From assembly GCF_000350085.1 (NCBI RefSeq), contig NZ_CAUM01000008.1:1-49865 (forward strand): a stretch of DNA of 49,865 nucleotides, written 5' to 3'. The notes under the pieces were generated by a model. It searched no databases. It was not told the DNA's origin and saw only the letters and a program-made list of their open reading frames with translations. The position numbers and the translations under genes are program-made. Positions 37,267-48,376 of the stretch are shown piece after piece. Every line of letters begins with the position of its first letter. The stretch's first letter is position 1. Source of the stretch: Mesorhizobium metallidurans STM 2683 (GTDB lineage Bacteria > Pseudomonadota > Alphaproteobacteria > Rhizobiales > Rhizobiaceae).

Positions 37267-37361
37267 CCATGTGCTCCAGCCGGGACCGGAACTTATCATA
37301 GCCGACGGCAGAAATCCGGAAAGCGCTTCCACCGGATTCCGGAATCATGGCAGGCCCTACT

Positions 37362-37742
37362 CTACCGATAGGCGGCGAGCCAGGCCTGCAACTGCTTGAT
37401 CTCGGCTTCCTGCGCGGCGATGACAGCTTCGGCCAGCTTGCGCATTTCCGGATCCTTGCCGTTGGCAAGCTCGATCTTGGCCATCTCGATGGCCGCCTGG
37501 TGATGCGGGATCATGCCGCGGGCGAAGTCGACATCGGCATTGCCGGAATATTCGATCGCCATCATTTCGGTGTGCATCTTGTCCATCGCCGCCTTGTAGC
37601 CGTCGGTCGAGGGGCTTTGCGCGCTCATCGCGCCCATGTCGTGTTTCATTTCCTGGGACTGCGCCGGCATGCTTTCGAGGAAAACGGCAATCAGCATTCC
37701 AGCCGCCATCAGCAGCAGCACGATCTTCTTGGCCAAGGTCAT
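37362..37742 (-). CDS. DUF305 periplasmic copper-associated protein (CopM-like)
   Basis: 126 residues with a signal anchor (KKIVLLLMAAGMLIAVFL) and the DUF305 helical core DFARGMIPHHQAAIEMAKIEL, rich in Met and His (MKHDMGAMSAQ). Proteins of this family bind Cu(I)/Ag(I) in the periplasm. AAGGAG lies 7 nt before the ATG at 37742. It begins 42 bases after the copA stop on the same strand, so it is likely transcribed from the CueR-type copA promoter. Confidence 0.88.
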   Translation of the reverse strand: MTLAKKIVLLLMAAGMLIAVFLESMPAQSQEMKHDMGAMSAQSPSTDGYKAAMDKMHTEMMAIEYSGNADVDFARGMIPHHQAAIEMAKIELANGKDPEMRKLAEAVIAAQEAEIKQLQAWLAAYR

Positions 37743-37784
37743 TCATTGTCTCCTTTTTGAACGGATTTCTAGCTGGGGCTTGGC

Positions 37785-40289
37785 TCAGAGTTTCAACGTC
37801 CTGAGCCGCAACGCGTTGGCGATGACCGAAACCGAGGACAAGCTCATCGCAGCTGCCGCCAGCATCGGCGACAAAAGCGTCCCGGTAAGCGGATAGAGCA
37901 CGCCGGCCGCGACCGGCACGCCAAGTACGTTGTAGAGGAAGGCGGAAAACAGGTTCTGGCGGATGTTGCGGATCGTTGCCTGAGCGAGCGTGCGGGCCCG
38001 GACGATGCCGTTGAGATCACCCTTGACCAGCGTGATCCCGGCGCTTTCGACCGCGACGTCGGCGCCGGTGCCCATGGCGATGCCGACATCGGCGGCGGCA
38101 AGCGCGGGTGCATCGTTGACGCCGTCGCCGGCCATCGCCACCCCGGCGCCCCCGGCGCGCAGTTCCTCGACCAGCGCGCCCTTCTGTTCCGGCAGCAGGC
38201 CGGCGCGCACTTCGTCGATACCGAGGCTTTTCGCGATGGCCCTGGCGGTGCGCTCATTGTCGCCGGTCGCCATGATGATCTTCAGCCCGCTGTCATGCAG
38301 CGCCTTGATCGCTTCTTGTGTCGTCGCCTTGACCGGATCGGCGACGGCGACGATGCCGGCCAGCTTTTCCCCTACGGCAACGAACATCACCGTCTTGCCG
38401 TCCGCCTGCAGTGCCGTGGCCTGTTCACCGAGCGGCGCGGTGTCGATGCCGAGATCGGCCATCATGGCCGTATTGCCGAGCGCGACCTTCTTGCCCGACA
38501 CCGTGCCGGAAACGCCTTTGCCGGTGGCCGCCTCGAAGTCATTGGCGTCAGTGATTTTCAATCCCCGCTCGCCGGCGCCTTCGACGATCGCCTCGGCCAG
38601 CGGATGCTCCGAGCCCTTCTCCAAAGCAGCGGCGAGCGCCAGCAATTCATTATCCTCGATGCCTCTGGCAGCGACGACATCGGTCAATCGCGGCCGGCCT
38701 TCGGTCAGCGTCCCGGTCTTGTCGACGATCAACGTATCGACGGAGGCAAAGCGTTCGAGCGCCGCCGCTTCCTTGATCAGCACGCCGACATGCGCGCCGC
38801 GCCCGGTGGCGGTCATGATCGACATCGGCGTCGCCAGGCCCAGCGCGCAAGGACAGGCGATGATCAGCACCGAGACCGCCGAGACGATGGCGAAGATCAT
38901 GCTGGGCGGTGGGCCGAAGACCGCCCAGGCGACGAAGGCAAGGATCGCGACCAGCACGACGGCGGGCACGAAGTAGAAGGAGACGCGGTCGGCCAACCCC
39001 TGGATCGGCGCGCGCGAGCGCTGCGCCTTGGCGACGAGCTCGACGATGCGCGCCAGCATCGTCTCGGCGCCGACCTTGTCGGCGCGCATGACAAGCGAGC
39101 CTTGTCTGTTGAGCGTGCCGCCGGTCAAAACATCGCCTTCAGTTTTTTCGACCGGCAGCGGCTCGCCCGATATCATCGATTCGTCGACGGAGGAGCGACC
39201 TTCGAGCACGATGCCGTCGACCGGAACGGCATCACCGGGACGGATGCGCAGGCGGTCGCCGGCATTGACCGCATCGAGCGGCACGTCGCTCTCGGAACCG
39301 TCCTCGCCGATCCGCCGCGCCGTCTTCGGCGCCAGGTCGAGCAGTGCGCGGATCGCCGAGCCGGTTTTTTCCCGGGCGCGCAATTCCAGCACCTGGCCGA
39401 GGAAGACCAGCGTCACGATGACGGCGGCGGCCTCGAAATAGACCGGCACCGTGCCGCCATGACCGCGGAACTGGTGCGGGAAGATACCCGGAAACAGCGT
39501 GGCGGCGACGCTGTAGACATAGGCCGCGCCGACGCCGAGCGAAATCAGCGTCCACATGTTGGGGCTGCGGTTGAGAACCGAATCCCAGCCGCGATGGAAG
39601 AAGGGAAAGGCGGCCCACAGCACCACCGGACTCGCCAGCACCAGTTCTAGCCAGACCTTCGTCCGATCGTCGATGAAGGCTGGAAAGGTCAGACCGAGCA
39701 TCGGCGCCATGGCAATGACCAGCAACGGCACGGACAGCACGGCACTTACCCAGAAGCGCCTGGTGAAGTCGACCAGCTCCGGGTTCGGGCCCACTTCGCC
39801 GGTCGGCACGCCCATGGGCTCCAGCGCCATGCCGCAGATCGGGCAGGAGCCGGGCTTGTCGCGCACGATTTCGGGATGCATCGGGCAGGTGTATTGCGTT
39901 CCTTTAGGCATCGCCGGCGATTCCGGCCTATTGCCGAGATATTTTGCCGGCTCCGCTGCGAATTTCGCCTGGCAAGCAGCCGAACAGAAATAGAAGCCCT
40001 GGCCCTCGTGCCGGAGAAAGTGCTTCGCGATGGCGCGGTCGACGCTCATGCCGCAGACGGGATCGGTGGCCGTCAGATATTTCCGCGGCTCGGCGACGAA
40101 TTTCTGGCGGCAGCGCTCGCTGCAGAAATGGAGGATCTGGCCGCCATGTCCGGCCGTCGGCTTGCCGGCAGCCGGATCGACAATCATCCCGCAGACCGGA
40201 TCGCGGGCGACAGCTTCCGCGGCGGACGGAGCTGCTTTCGGCGAGCAGCAACCGCCATGCGCGTGATGATCGTGGCCGGAATGGGTCAT
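37785..40289 (-). CDS. copA: Copper-translocating P1B-type ATPase
   Basis: 834 residues. A His-rich start (SGHDHHAHGGCC) is followed by two YHS-type metal modules (DPVCGMIVD at about 29, DPVCGMSVD at about 75) and a heavy-metal-binding module (CPMHPEI...CPICGM, about 134-155). The membrane part has the CPC ion motif (IIACPCALGLATP). The ATPase has DKTGTLTEG (phosphorylated Asp), GSEHPLAEAIVE and MAGDGVNDAPAL. It lacks the usual GMTCxxC ferredoxin-like metal-binding domains. It exports Cu(I) from the cytoplasm. AGAGG is 8 nt before the ATG. Its promoter carries a CueR-type dyad, and a DUF305 gene follows. Confidence 0.93.
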   Translation of the reverse strand: MTHSGHDHHAHGGCCSPKAAPSAAEAVARDPVCGMIVDPAAGKPTAGHGGQILHFCSERCRQKFVAEPRKYLTATDPVCGMSVDRAIAKHFLRHEGQGFYFCSAACQAKFAAEPAKYLGNRPESPAMPKGTQYTCPMHPEIVRDKPGSCPICGMALEPMGVPTGEVGPNPELVDFTRRFWVSAVLSVPLLVIAMAPMLGLTFPAFIDDRTKVWLELVLASPVVLWAAFPFFHRGWDSVLNRSPNMWTLISLGVGAAYVYSVAATLFPGIFPHQFRGHGGTVPVYFEAAAVIVTLVFLGQVLELRAREKTGSAIRALLDLAPKTARRIGEDGSESDVPLDAVNAGDRLRIRPGDAVPVDGIVLEGRSSVDESMISGEPLPVEKTEGDVLTGGTLNRQGSLVMRADKVGAETMLARIVELVAKAQRSRAPIQGLADRVSFYFVPAVVLVAILAFVAWAVFGPPPSMIFAIVSAVSVLIIACPCALGLATPMSIMTATGRGAHVGVLIKEAAALERFASVDTLIVDKTGTLTEGRPRLTDVVAARGIEDNELLALAAALEKGSEHPLAEAIVEGAGERGLKITDANDFEAATGKGVSGTVSGKKVALGNTAMMADLGIDTAPLGEQATALQADGKTVMFVAVGEKLAGIVAVADPVKATTQEAIKALHDSGLKIIMATGDNERTARAIAKSLGIDEVRAGLLPEQKGALVEELRAGGAGVAMAGDGVNDAPALAAADVGIAMGTGADVAVESAGITLVKGDLNGIVRARTLAQATIRNIRQNLFSAFLYNVLGVPVAAGVLYPLTGTLLSPMLAAAAMSLSSVSVIANALRLRTLKL

Positions 40290-40321
40290 GCGAAAAGCCT
40301 CTGTGTCTCAATCTCAAGGCG

Positions 40322-40352
40322 GAGGTAGTGCCTCCAGTAACTGGAAGGTCAA
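40322..40352 (-). promoter_or_regulatory. CueR-dependent copA promoter
   Basis: On the minus strand, -35 TTGACC (40352-40347) and -10 TACCTC (40327-40322) are separated by exactly 19 bases. The spacer contains the dyad CCTTCCAGT..ACTGGAGG. The long spacing and dyad are the hallmark of MerR/CueR-activated promoters and match the layout of the E. coli copA promoter. It ends 33 bases before the copA start. Confidence 0.88.
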
Positions 40353-40479
40353 GGGGCCAGTTTCAATTTTTCGAACCTGCCCCTCACAGAACCGCATGGA
40401 GGAAAAAACCGCACGCAATTGCGCCGGTGTGCTATGGACGCCACCACTTTTGGCCAACCGCGCGTCGATCCCGTTCAAA

Positions 40480-41331
40480 ATGAAATGTCTGGTCATCAAT
40501 CTCGATCGGTCCCGCGACAGGCTCGCCCATATGACGGCCGAGTTTGCCAGGATCGGCGTTGGGTTCGAACGGTTTGCGGCGATCGACGCACGGAATCGGC
40601 CCGACCTCGCCCTTATGCCGCTGCGCGTCAAGCGCAAATCGCCGCTGCGCATGACGGACGCCGAGATCGCCTGCCTGCTCAGCCACAGGGCCTGCTGGGC
40701 GATCATCGCGACCGGCGACGCTGCCTACGGCGCTATCTTCGAGGACGATATCGTCTTTTCGGCGAAAGCCGGCGCATTGCTTGCCGATACCGGCTGGATT
40801 CCGGCCGATGCCGATATCGTCAAGCTGGAGACGTTCTTCAAGAAAACCACCATCGCGCGAAAGCGCGTTTCGGCAGGCCACGGCTTTTCCGTTTCCAGGC
40901 TCCACCGAACCCATATCGGGACAGCCGGCTACATCCTTTCAAGGCAGGCCGCATGCGATCTCGTCGACGCCACCGGGGATATCGGTATACCGGTCGACCA
41001 CATCGTCTTCAATCCAAGCCTGACAACGTCGTCCAGCAAGACCATCTACCAGCTCGTTCCGGCACTGTGCGTGCAGGACCAGTTCCTGGGTGACATTGCC
41101 GTCGGATTGCCGAGCATGCTCAAGCAGGATCGCGGCGAGCAGCGTGAAATAATCGAGATGATCAAAAGACGCAGGAAGACTGGATTGAACAAAATCAGGA
41201 CCGAGATCAAGCGGATAGGAGAGCAGATGTTCGACCTCTGCCGGCTGCGGCAAGAGACGATCATCCCATTCGACTATCGCGGTGAGCGTATCCGCCCGCC
41301 CCATACCCAGCGCCGCGAAAACGCGCTATAG
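40480..41331 (+). CDS. Glycosyltransferase family 25 (LPS-type)
   Basis: 283 residues. It starts MKCLVINLDRSRDRL and contains ACLLSHRACW and FEDDIVF, the markers of GT25 enzymes that add galactose or related sugars to lipopolysaccharide. The C-terminus is basic with helices. The ATG at 40480 fits the family, though no ribosome site is clear; the in-frame ATG at 40396 would add 28 residues. It diverges from copA and lies 33 bases before glnD. A role in surface glycan synthesis is inferred from the family. Confidence 0.85.
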   Translation: MKCLVINLDRSRDRLAHMTAEFARIGVGFERFAAIDARNRPDLALMPLRVKRKSPLRMTDAEIACLLSHRACWAIIATGDAAYGAIFEDDIVFSAKAGALLADTGWIPADADIVKLETFFKKTTIARKRVSAGHGFSVSRLHRTHIGTAGYILSRQAACDLVDATGDIGIPVDHIVFNPSLTTSSSKTIYQLVPALCVQDQFLGDIAVGLPSMLKQDRGEQREIIEMIKRRRKTGLNKIRTEIKRIGEQMFDLCRLRQETIIPFDYRGERIRPPHTQRRENAL

Positions 41332-41364
41332 ACGCCGCCGAAACGGCGAGGCCGAACAGCACTT

Positions 41365-44166
41365 ATGGCAAAAATAGCCCTGAAGCTCGACGAATTGATC
41401 GACGGCGAAGCCTTGCGCCGCGACATGACCGCGCTGACCGCTGCCACGGCAGGCGACGGCTCGGGCAAGGCTACGCGTAAGGGCGTTCTCCAGCTTCTCA
41501 AGGGCAGGCTGGCCGACGGTCGCACGATCGCCGAACGCATGCTGATGGAGGATGGCAGCGGCAGTGCCTGCGCCGCGCGCCTGTCGCATCTCATGGACGA
41601 AATCATCCGCGCGCTCTACGATTTCGCCGCCACCCATGTCTATCGCGTGAAAAACCCGTCTTCGGCCGAACGCATGGCCGTCGTCGCGGTCGGCGGCTAT
41701 GGCCGCGGCACGCTGGCGCCGGGGTCCGACATCGACCTCCTGTTCCTGCTGCCCTACAAGCAGACGCCATGGGGCGAGCAGATCGTCGAATACATGCTTT
41801 ACATGCTGTGGGATCTCGGACTGAAGGTCGGCCACGCCACACGCAACATCGACGAATGCCTGAGACTGTCGCGCACCGACATCACCATCCGCACCTCGAT
41901 CCTGGAAGCGCGCTTCCTGTGGGGCGAGCAGAAGCTTTATGACGAGCTCTTGCTGCGCTTCGACCGCGAGGTGGTGCGCACGACCGGCCCCGAATATGTG
42001 CAGGCGAAGCTTGCCGAACGCGACGAGCGCCATGCCAAGGCCGGCGAAAGCCGCTATCTGGTCGAACCCAATGTCAAGGACGGCAAGGGCGGCCTGCGCG
42101 ACCTGCAGACGCTGTTCTGGATCGGCAAGTATTTCTACCGGGTGCGCACCGGCGAGGAACTGGTCGACAAGGGCGTCTTCACCGACGCCGAATACCGGGA
42201 ATTCCAAAAGGCCGAGGATTTCCTGTGGGCCGTGCGCTGCCACATGCATTTCCTCACCGGCAAGGCCGAGGAGCGGCTGCACTTCGACATCCAGCGCGAG
42301 ATCGCCGAGCGGCTGGGCTACACCACCCATCCGGGCCTGTCGGCGGTCGAGCGCTTCATGAAACACTACTTCCTCGTCGCCAAGGATGTCGGAGACCTCA
42401 CCCGCATCTTCTGCGCGGCGCTCGAGGAAGAGCAGGCCAAGCATGTGCCGGGTTTCAACCGCATCTTCCTCACCTTCTCGCGCCGCAAGCGCAAGCTTGC
42501 CGGCACCTCCGATTTCATTGTCGACAACCACCGCATCAACATCGCCGACGACCAGGTGTTCGAGCGCGATCCGGTCAATCTTCTGAGGCTGTTCTGGTTC
42601 GCCGACAAGCACGGGCTGGAATTCCATCCCGATGCGCTGAAGCTTTTGACCCGGTCGCTCGGCCTTGTCGGCAAGGCGCTGCGCCGCGACGAGGAGGCCA
42701 ACCGGCTGTTCCTCGACATATTGACCTCGGACCGCAACGCCGAGCTCAATCTCAGGCGCATGAACGAGGCGGGTTTGCTTGCAAAGCTGATCCCGGATTT
42801 CGGCAAGATCGTCGCCATGATGCAGTTTTCGATGTACCACCACTACACGGTCGACGAGCACCTGATCCGCTGCATCGGCGTGCTGGCCGAGATCGAGCGC
42901 GGTGACGGCGAGAAGCTCCATCCGCTCTCGCACACGCTGTTGCCGGGCTTGCGGAAAAGCCGCGAGGCGCTCTATGTCGCGGTGCTGCTGCACGACATCG
43001 CCAAGGGACGACCGGAGGACCATTCCGAGGTGGGCGCCCGGATCGCGCGGCGCATCTGCCCGCATATGGGGCTCTCGCCGGCCGACACCGAAACGGTCGC
43101 CTGGCTGGTCGAGAACCATCTCGTCATGCCGATGACGGCGCAGACCCGCGACCTCAACGACCGCAAGACGATCGAGGATTTCGCGGCGGTCGTGCAATCG
43201 GTCGAGCGGCTCAAGCTGCTGCTGATCCTCACCGTCTGCGACATCAGGGGCGTCGGCCCGGGCGTGTGGAACGGCTGGAAAGGGCAGTTGCTGCGCACGC
43301 TCTACTACGAGACCGAGCTGTTGCTGACCGGCGGATTCTCGGAAGTGTCGCGCGCCAAGCGGACGGCGGCGGCACGGGAGGCGCTCGCCGAGGCGCTCGC
43401 CGAATGGCCCGAGAAGGCCCGAAAGCGTTATGCCGGCCTGCATTACGAGAACTATCTGCTGGCGGTCGATCTCGCCGACCAGCTCCGCCATGCCGAGTTC
43501 ATCCGCGAGGCGGACGCCGCCGGCAAGAAGCTCGTCACCATGGTCAAGACGCACCAGTTCGAGGCGGTGACGGAAATCACCGTTCTGGCGCAGGACCATC
43601 CCCGGCTGCTTTCGGTCATTGCCGGCGCCTGCGCGGCAGCCGGCGGCAACATCGTCGACGCGCAGATCTTCACCACGTCCGACGGCCGCGCACTGGACAC
43701 CATCCTGATCTCGCGGGAGTTCGATCGCGACGAGGACGAGCGCCGCCGCGCCGAGCGCGTCGGCCGGCTGATCGAGGACGTGCTGTCGGGCAAGAGCTGG
43801 CTGCCCGAGATGATCGAAAAGCGAACCAAGCCTCGGCGCGGCGCCAAGGTGTTCCGCATTCCGCCGCGCGCCGAAATCCGCAACACGCTGTCGAACCGGT
43901 TTTCCGTGATCGAGGTCGAGGGGCTGGACCGGCCGGGCCTGCTTTCAGAGATCACCGGGGCGCTGTCGGACCTGTCGCTCGACATCGCATCGGCCCATAT
44001 CACCACCTTCGGCGAGAAGGTCATCGACACCTTCTACGTCACCGATCTCACCGGCCAGAAGATCGACAGCCCGGCGCGCATCAGCGCCATCCACAACAGG
44101 CTGGTCGCAGCACTCGAAGGCACCGCGCCCGAACGCGGCGGCAAGGCCAAGGCCGCGGCCGAGTGA
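41365..44166 (+). CDS. glnD: Bifunctional uridylyltransferase/uridylyl-removing enzyme
   Basis: The nitrogen sensor that uridylylates PII when glutamine is low and removes UMP when it is high. 933 residues. The nucleotidyltransferase domain has [18 protein letters not shown]. The HD hydrolase domain has [14 protein letters not shown]. Two ACT glutamine-sensing domains are at the C-terminus ([16 protein letters not shown] and [15 protein letters not shown]). It is full length. It precedes murJ by 66 bases on the same strand, the usual rhizobial order. Confidence 0.97.
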   Translation: MAKIALKLDELIDGEALRRDMTALTAATAGDGSGKATRKGVLQLLKGRLADGRTIAERMLMEDGSGSACAARLSHLMDEIIRALYDFAATHVYRVKNPSSAERMAVVAVGGYGRGTLAPGSDIDLLFLLPYKQTPWGEQIVEYMLYMLWDLGLKVGHATRNIDECLRLSRTDITIRTSILEARFLWGEQKLYDELLLRFDREVVRTTGPEYVQAKLAERDERHAKAGESRYLVEPNVKDGKGGLRDLQTLFWIGKYFYRVRTGEELVDKGVFTDAEYREFQKAEDFLWAVRCHMHFLTGKAEERLHFDIQREIAERLGYTTHPGLSAVERFMKHYFLVAKDVGDLTRIFCAALEEEQAKHVPGFNRIFLTFSRRKRKLAGTSDFIVDNHRINIADDQVFERDPVNLLRLFWFADKHGLEFHPDALKLLTRSLGLVGKALRRDEEANRLFLDILTSDRNAELNLRRMNEAGLLAKLIPDFGKIVAMMQFSMYHHYTVDEHLIRCIGVLAEIERGDGEKLHPLSHTLLPGLRKSREALYVAVLLHDIAKGRPEDHSEVGARIARRICPHMGLSPADTETVAWLVENHLVMPMTAQTRDLNDRKTIEDFAAVVQSVERLKLLLILTVCDIRGVGPGVWNGWKGQLLRTLYYETELLLTGGFSEVSRAKRTAAAREALAEALAEWPEKARKRYAGLHYENYLLAVDLADQLRHAEFIREADAAGKKLVTMVKTHQFEAVTEITVLAQDHPRLLSVIAGACAAAGGNIVDAQIFTTSDGRALDTILISREFDRDEDERRRAERVGRLIEDVLSGKSWLPEMIEKRTKPRRGAKVFRIPPRAEIRNTLSNRFSVIEVEGLDRPGLLSEITGALSDLSLDIASAHITTFGEKVIDTFYVTDLTGQKIDSPARISAIHNRLVAALEGTAPERGGKAKAAAE

Positions 44167-44232
44167 ACGCCGTCCTCGATTTTTCCTCATCTCGCAGGCA
44201 ATCTCCACACAAATGAGCCCATCTTCACAACA

Positions 44233-45840
44233 ATGAGCCTGGTCAAAAAATTCGCCACCGTCGCTTCCGGCACGCTGATGAGCCGCGCCCTCGGCTTCGG
44301 CCGCGAGATGCTGATGGCGGCCGCACTCGGCACCGGGCCGATCGCCGACGCCTTCAACGCCGCCTTCCAGTTTCCCAACACCTTCCGCCGGCTGTTCGCC
44401 GAAGGCGCCTTCAACGCCGCCTTCGTGCCGCTCTTCGCCAAGGAGATCGAGACCCACGGCACCGACGGCGCCAAGCGCTTTTCCGAAGAAGTGTTCGGCG
44501 TGCTGTTCACGGCACTTCTGGCGCTGACCATCGCCATGGAACTGGCGATGCCGCTGATCGTGCGCTATCTGGTGGCGCCGGGCTTTGCCGACACGCCGGG
44601 AAAGTTCGAGACGACGGTCCGGCTTGCGACCATCATGTTTCCCTACCTGATCTGCATGTCGCTGGGCGCCATGATGGCCGGCATGCTGAATTCGCTGCGC
44701 CGCTATTTCGCGGCTGCTGTGGCGCCGGTATTCCTCAACATCATCCTGATCGGCGTGCTCGCCTATGCCTGGTACAAGGGATCGGACGCCCGCACGGTCG
44801 GCTTCGGGCTGGCCTGGGGCGTGCTGGCGGCGGGGCTGGTGCAACTCGCCATCGTCTGGGTGGCGGTGCGCCATGCCGGCATCTCGATCGGCTTTCGCCG
44901 GCCGAGGATGACGCCCAGCGTCAAGCGGCTCTTGATTCTGGCGCTGCCGGCGGCGATCACCGGCGGCATCACCCAGATCAACCAGCTGATCGGCACCGCG
45001 ATCGCGTCGGCGCAGGACAGCGCGGTGTCGTCGCTCGCCTATGCCGACCGCATCTACCAGTTGCCGCTCGGTGTCGTCGGCGTCGCCGTCGCGATCGTTT
45101 TGTTGCCGGAACTGTCGCGGGCGCTGAAGTCGGGCAATCTGATCGAAGCGGCCAATCTGCAGAACCGCTCGGTCGAGTTCACGCTGTTCATGACCTTGCC
45201 CGCTGCCGCCGCCTTGCTTGTCATGTCCGAGCCGATCGTGCGGCTGGTCTACGAGCGCGGTGCCTTTGCCGCCAACAACTCGACGCCGACCGTGGCGGCG
45301 ATCCTGGCGATCTTCGGCCTCGGCCTGCCGGCCTTCGTGCTGATCAAGGCATTCACGCCAGGCTATTTCGCCCGCGAGGACACGCGCACGCCGATGATCT
45401 TCGCCGCCATCTCGGTGGCTGTGAACGTCACCACCGCGCTGACACTGTTCCCGTCGATGGGCGCGCCGGGTATCGCGGTCGCTTCGGCCGTCGCCGGCTG
45501 GGTCAATGCGCTGATGCTGCTCGCCGTGCTGATCCGGCGCGGCCATTGGGGCCGCGACGTTCCGCTGCTGAAACGGATTCCCAGGCTGGTGCTGTCGGCG
45601 GCGGTGATGGCGGCGGCGCTCTATTTCGCCGAGCACTGGTTTGCCGCCAGGCTCGGCCCTGGCTCACCGCTGTTGATCAAGGCAACGACGCTGCTTGCGC
45701 TCGTCGCCGGCGGAGCGCTGCTCTACTTCGTCACCGCCTTCGCCAGCGGCGGCGCCGATTTCGGCATGATTAGGCGGAACATCAAACGAGGCAGAACGCC
45801 GAACGCAACGCCCGTCGCAAAAGCCGATCTGGACGAATAG
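44233..45840 (+). CDS. murJ: Lipid II flippase MurJ (MviN)
   Basis: 535 residues, 14 hydrophobic segments. The N-terminal signature is [44 protein letters not shown] in part, with [11 protein letters not shown] behind it. It moves the peptidoglycan precursor lipid II across the inner membrane. It lies between glnD and trpS on the same strand and is probably co-transcribed with glnD. A short hairpin follows its stop. Confidence 0.95.
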   Translation: MSLVKKFATVASGTLMSRALGFGREMLMAAALGTGPIADAFNAAFQFPNTFRRLFAEGAFNAAFVPLFAKEIETHGTDGAKRFSEEVFGVLFTALLALTIAMELAMPLIVRYLVAPGFADTPGKFETTVRLATIMFPYLICMSLGAMMAGMLNSLRRYFAAAVAPVFLNIILIGVLAYAWYKGSDARTVGFGLAWGVLAAGLVQLAIVWVAVRHAGISIGFRRPRMTPSVKRLLILALPAAITGGITQINQLIGTAIASAQDSAVSSLAYADRIYQLPLGVVGVAVAIVLLPELSRALKSGNLIEAANLQNRSVEFTLFMTLPAAAALLVMSEPIVRLVYERGAFAANNSTPTVAAILAIFGLGLPAFVLIKAFTPGYFAREDTRTPMIFAAISVAVNVTTALTLFPSMGAPGIAVASAVAGWVNALMLLAVLIRRGHWGRDVPLLKRIPRLVLSAAVMAAALYFAEHWFAARLGPGSPLLIKATTLLALVAGGALLYFVTAFASGGADFGMIRRNIKRGRTPNATPVAKADLDE

Positions 45841-45843
45841 ACA

Positions 45844-45879
45844 GCCCGATCCGGCGACTGCGACGGGTCTTGATCGGGC
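45844..45879 (+). terminator. Possible hairpin after murJ
   Basis: gcccgatc (45844-45851) pairs with gatcgggc (45872-45879), four bases beyond the murJ stop. There is no T-run. It may partly separate murJ from trpS. Confidence 0.35.
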
Positions 45880-45958
45880 CGCCGCTCTCGTCCATAAGCG
45901 CGCCGTCGCAAGACTTTCGCCGCGCGCGAAACGGCCCTCCACAAGCCATGAGGACATC

Positions 45959-47026
45959 ATGACCGCCTTCAAGCCACTCGTCTTTTCCGGCGTCCAGCCG
46001 ACCGGCAACCTGCATCTCGGCAATTATCTCGGCGCCATCAAGAAATTCGTCGCCCTGCAGGACACATCCAACTGCATCTATTGCGTCGTCGACCTGCATT
46101 CGCTGACCGCGCAGCTCGTCCATGACGACCTTGCCGACCAGACGCGCTCGATCACCGCTGCCTTCCTCGCCTCCGGCATCGACCCGAAGAAGCACATCGT
46201 CTTCAACCAGTCGCGGGTCATGCAGCACGCAGAGCTTGCCTGGATCTTCAACTGCGTGGCGCGCATCGGCTGGATGAACAAGATGACGCAGTTCAAGGAC
46301 AAGGCAGGCAAGGACCGCGAGAATGCTTCGCTCGGGCTGCTTGCCTATCCGAGCCTGATGGCTGCCGACATTCTGCTCTATCGCGCCACCCACGTGCCGG
46401 TGGGTGAGGATCAGAAGCAGCATCTGGAGCTGACCCGCGACATCGCGCAGAAATTCAACAATGATTTCTCGGATCGCATCGCCCGCCTTGGCGTCGGCGT
46501 GGAAATGCCGGTCGGCGAGGAGACGGTGAACGGCTATTTCCCGCTGACCGAACCGGTCATTGGCGGACCGGCGACGCGCATCATGAGCCTGCGCGACGGC
46601 TCGAAGAAGATGTCGAAATCGGATCCGTCGGACCTGTCGCGCATCAATCTGACCGACGATGCCGACGCCATTTCGAAGAAGATCCGCAAGGCCAAGACCG
46701 ATCCCGAAGCATTGCCGGGCGAACTGGACGGCCTGGCTGGCCGGCCGGAGGCGGAAAACCTCGTCGGCATCTATGCGGGTCTGGCCGAAATCTCGAAGGA
46801 GGCGGTGCTCAAGGAGTTCGGCGGCCAGCAGTTTTCCGTGTTCAAGCCGGCGCTGGCCGACCTTGCCGTGGAAAGACTGGCGCCGGTCGCTGCCGAAATG
46901 CGCCGTATTTCCGGCGACCGCGCCTATGTCGACGCCGTCTTGAAGGATGGCGGCGAACGCGCCGGCGTCCTGGCCGAGGCGACGATGAAGACGGTGCGCG
47001 ACATCATCGGCCTGCTGCAGGATTGA
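45959..47026 (+). CDS. trpS: Tryptophanyl-tRNA synthetase
   Basis: Class I aminoacyl-tRNA synthetase that charges tRNA-Trp. 355 residues, full length. The HIGH-type motif is [13 protein letters not shown] and the KMSKS loop is [12 protein letters not shown]. The start [16 protein letters not shown] is typical, with AGGA just upstream of the ATG at 45959. It follows murJ by 118 bases. Confidence 0.97.
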   Translation: MTAFKPLVFSGVQPTGNLHLGNYLGAIKKFVALQDTSNCIYCVVDLHSLTAQLVHDDLADQTRSITAAFLASGIDPKKHIVFNQSRVMQHAELAWIFNCVARIGWMNKMTQFKDKAGKDRENASLGLLAYPSLMAADILLYRATHVPVGEDQKQHLELTRDIAQKFNNDFSDRIARLGVGVEMPVGEETVNGYFPLTEPVIGGPATRIMSLRDGSKKMSKSDPSDLSRINLTDDADAISKKIRKAKTDPEALPGELDGLAGRPEAENLVGIYAGLAEISKEAVLKEFGGQQFSVFKPALADLAVERLAPVAAEMRRISGDRAYVDAVLKDGGERAGVLAEATMKTVRDIIGLLQD

Positions 47027-47132
47027 CCCCTGTCCTGACATTGCCGCCCCTAATACCGCAGCAATGGCCGACCGCTTGCGGCCGGTCTGCGGCGGTGGCA
47101 GATTGCGGCCACACGATACCGAGTAGATAGAC

Positions 47133-47624
47133 ATGGTCTCCAAACGCCTCAGCCGCGAAGCCGGCCATCGCCGCAAGTTCCTGGCGATCATCGACGACAC
47201 GCCGGAATGCGAGCGCGCCGTCGCCTACGCCTCGAAGCGCGCGCAGAGCACGAGCGGTGTGCTGGTGCTGCTTTACGTGATCGAGCCGGACGATTTCCAG
47301 CACTGGCTGGGCGTCGAGAAGATCATGCGCGAGGAGGCCAATGCGACGGCCCGCGCGGCCCTCGACAGCTACGCGAACAAGGTGCGCCAGAAGCTCGGCA
47401 TCGAGCCGGAACTGGTGGTGCGCGAAGGCAAGCCGACGGAAGAAATCCACAAATTGATCGAGGAAGACCAGGACATCGCCATACTGGTGCTGGCGGCCGG
47501 CGCCGGCAAGGAGGGACCCGGACCGCTGGTCGGCGCGGTCGCCGGCAAGGGCGCCGCCTTCCCCATCCCGGTGACCGTGGTGCCGCAGAATCTTTCCGAT
47601 GAGGAGATCGACAGCCTGGCTTAG
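47133..47624 (+). CDS. Universal stress protein (UspA family)
   Basis: 163 residues, single Usp domain. The N-terminal strand FLAIIDDTPECERAVAYA carries the nucleotide-site Asp, and LLYVIEPDDF and DIAILVLAAGAGKEGPGPLVGAVAG (in place of the usual GSRG loop) follow. The atypical loop suggests weaker or altered ATP binding. It lies between trpS and the Nfu gene. Function is probably stress adaptation. Confidence 0.85.
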   Translation: MVSKRLSREAGHRRKFLAIIDDTPECERAVAYASKRAQSTSGVLVLLYVIEPDDFQHWLGVEKIMREEANATARAALDSYANKVRQKLGIEPELVVREGKPTEEIHKLIEEDQDIAILVLAAGAGKEGPGPLVGAVAGKGAAFPIPVTVVPQNLSDEEIDSLA

Positions 47625-47765
47625 AGCAGACGCAGGGATTAGACCCCTGGCAAAACATTCCGCCAGCCAGCCATTCCGGCGATGCGTTTCGCTTGAATGT
47701 CCAGCCGATAAAGCCTATTTAGAATTATTCCAAACTATCTGCCCGAAACGGGCATGGAGACGGCT

Positions 47766-48335
47766 ATGTTCATCCAGACCGAATCGACGCCAAATCCCGC
47801 GACGCTGAAATTCCTGCCCGGCAAGGAAGTGCTTGTCGAAGGCACCGCCGATTTTCGCGACGCCGCCAGCGCCGCTGCTGCCTCCCCGCTGGCCGGCCGG
47901 CTGTTCGAGATCCCTGGCGTCACCGGCGTCTTTTTCGGCTATGACTTCGTCACCGTGACCAAGGACGGCCCCGACTGGCAGCATTTGAAGCCGGCGATCC
48001 TCGGCGCCATCATGGAGCATTTCATGTCCGGCGCGCCTGTAATGGCCAAGGCCGGACCCGCCGCCGAAACCAGCCAGACCGGCGAATTCTACGACAAGGC
48101 CGACGAGGAACTGGTCATCACCATCAAGGAACTGCTCGATACCAGGGTGCGCCCGGCCGTCGCCCAGGATGGCGGCGACATCACTTTCCGCGGCTTCGAG
48201 AACGGCACCGTGTTCCTGCACATGAAGGGGGCCTGCGCCGGCTGCCCGTCATCGACGGCGACGCTGAAGCACGGCATCCAGAACCTTTTGCGGCATTTCG
48301 TGCCCGAAGTGCAGCAGGTCGAACAGGTCTCCTGA
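47766..48335 (+). CDS. Nfu-type Fe-S cluster scaffold/carrier (NifU-like)
   Basis: 189 residues. The N-terminal Nfu domain starts MFIQTESTPNPATLKFLPG. The C-terminal NifU domain contains RPAVAQDGGDITF and the cluster-binding CxxC in GACAGCPSST. It delivers 4Fe-4S clusters to target enzymes. The ATG at 47766 has GGAG 6 nt upstream, so the ATG at 47754 is rejected. A good terminator follows. Confidence 0.94.
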   Translation: MFIQTESTPNPATLKFLPGKEVLVEGTADFRDAASAAAASPLAGRLFEIPGVTGVFFGYDFVTVTKDGPDWQHLKPAILGAIMEHFMSGAPVMAKAGPAAETSQTGEFYDKADEELVITIKELLDTRVRPAVAQDGGDITFRGFENGTVFLHMKGACAGCPSSTATLKHGIQNLLRHFVPEVQQVEQVS

Positions 48336-48376
48336 GAGACAGACGACCAGGAACAATTCGCCTTCGGGCAAAACAA

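Noticed and set aside
41326..43599. 757-residue minus-strand open frame
   Set aside because: Antisense shadow of glnD.
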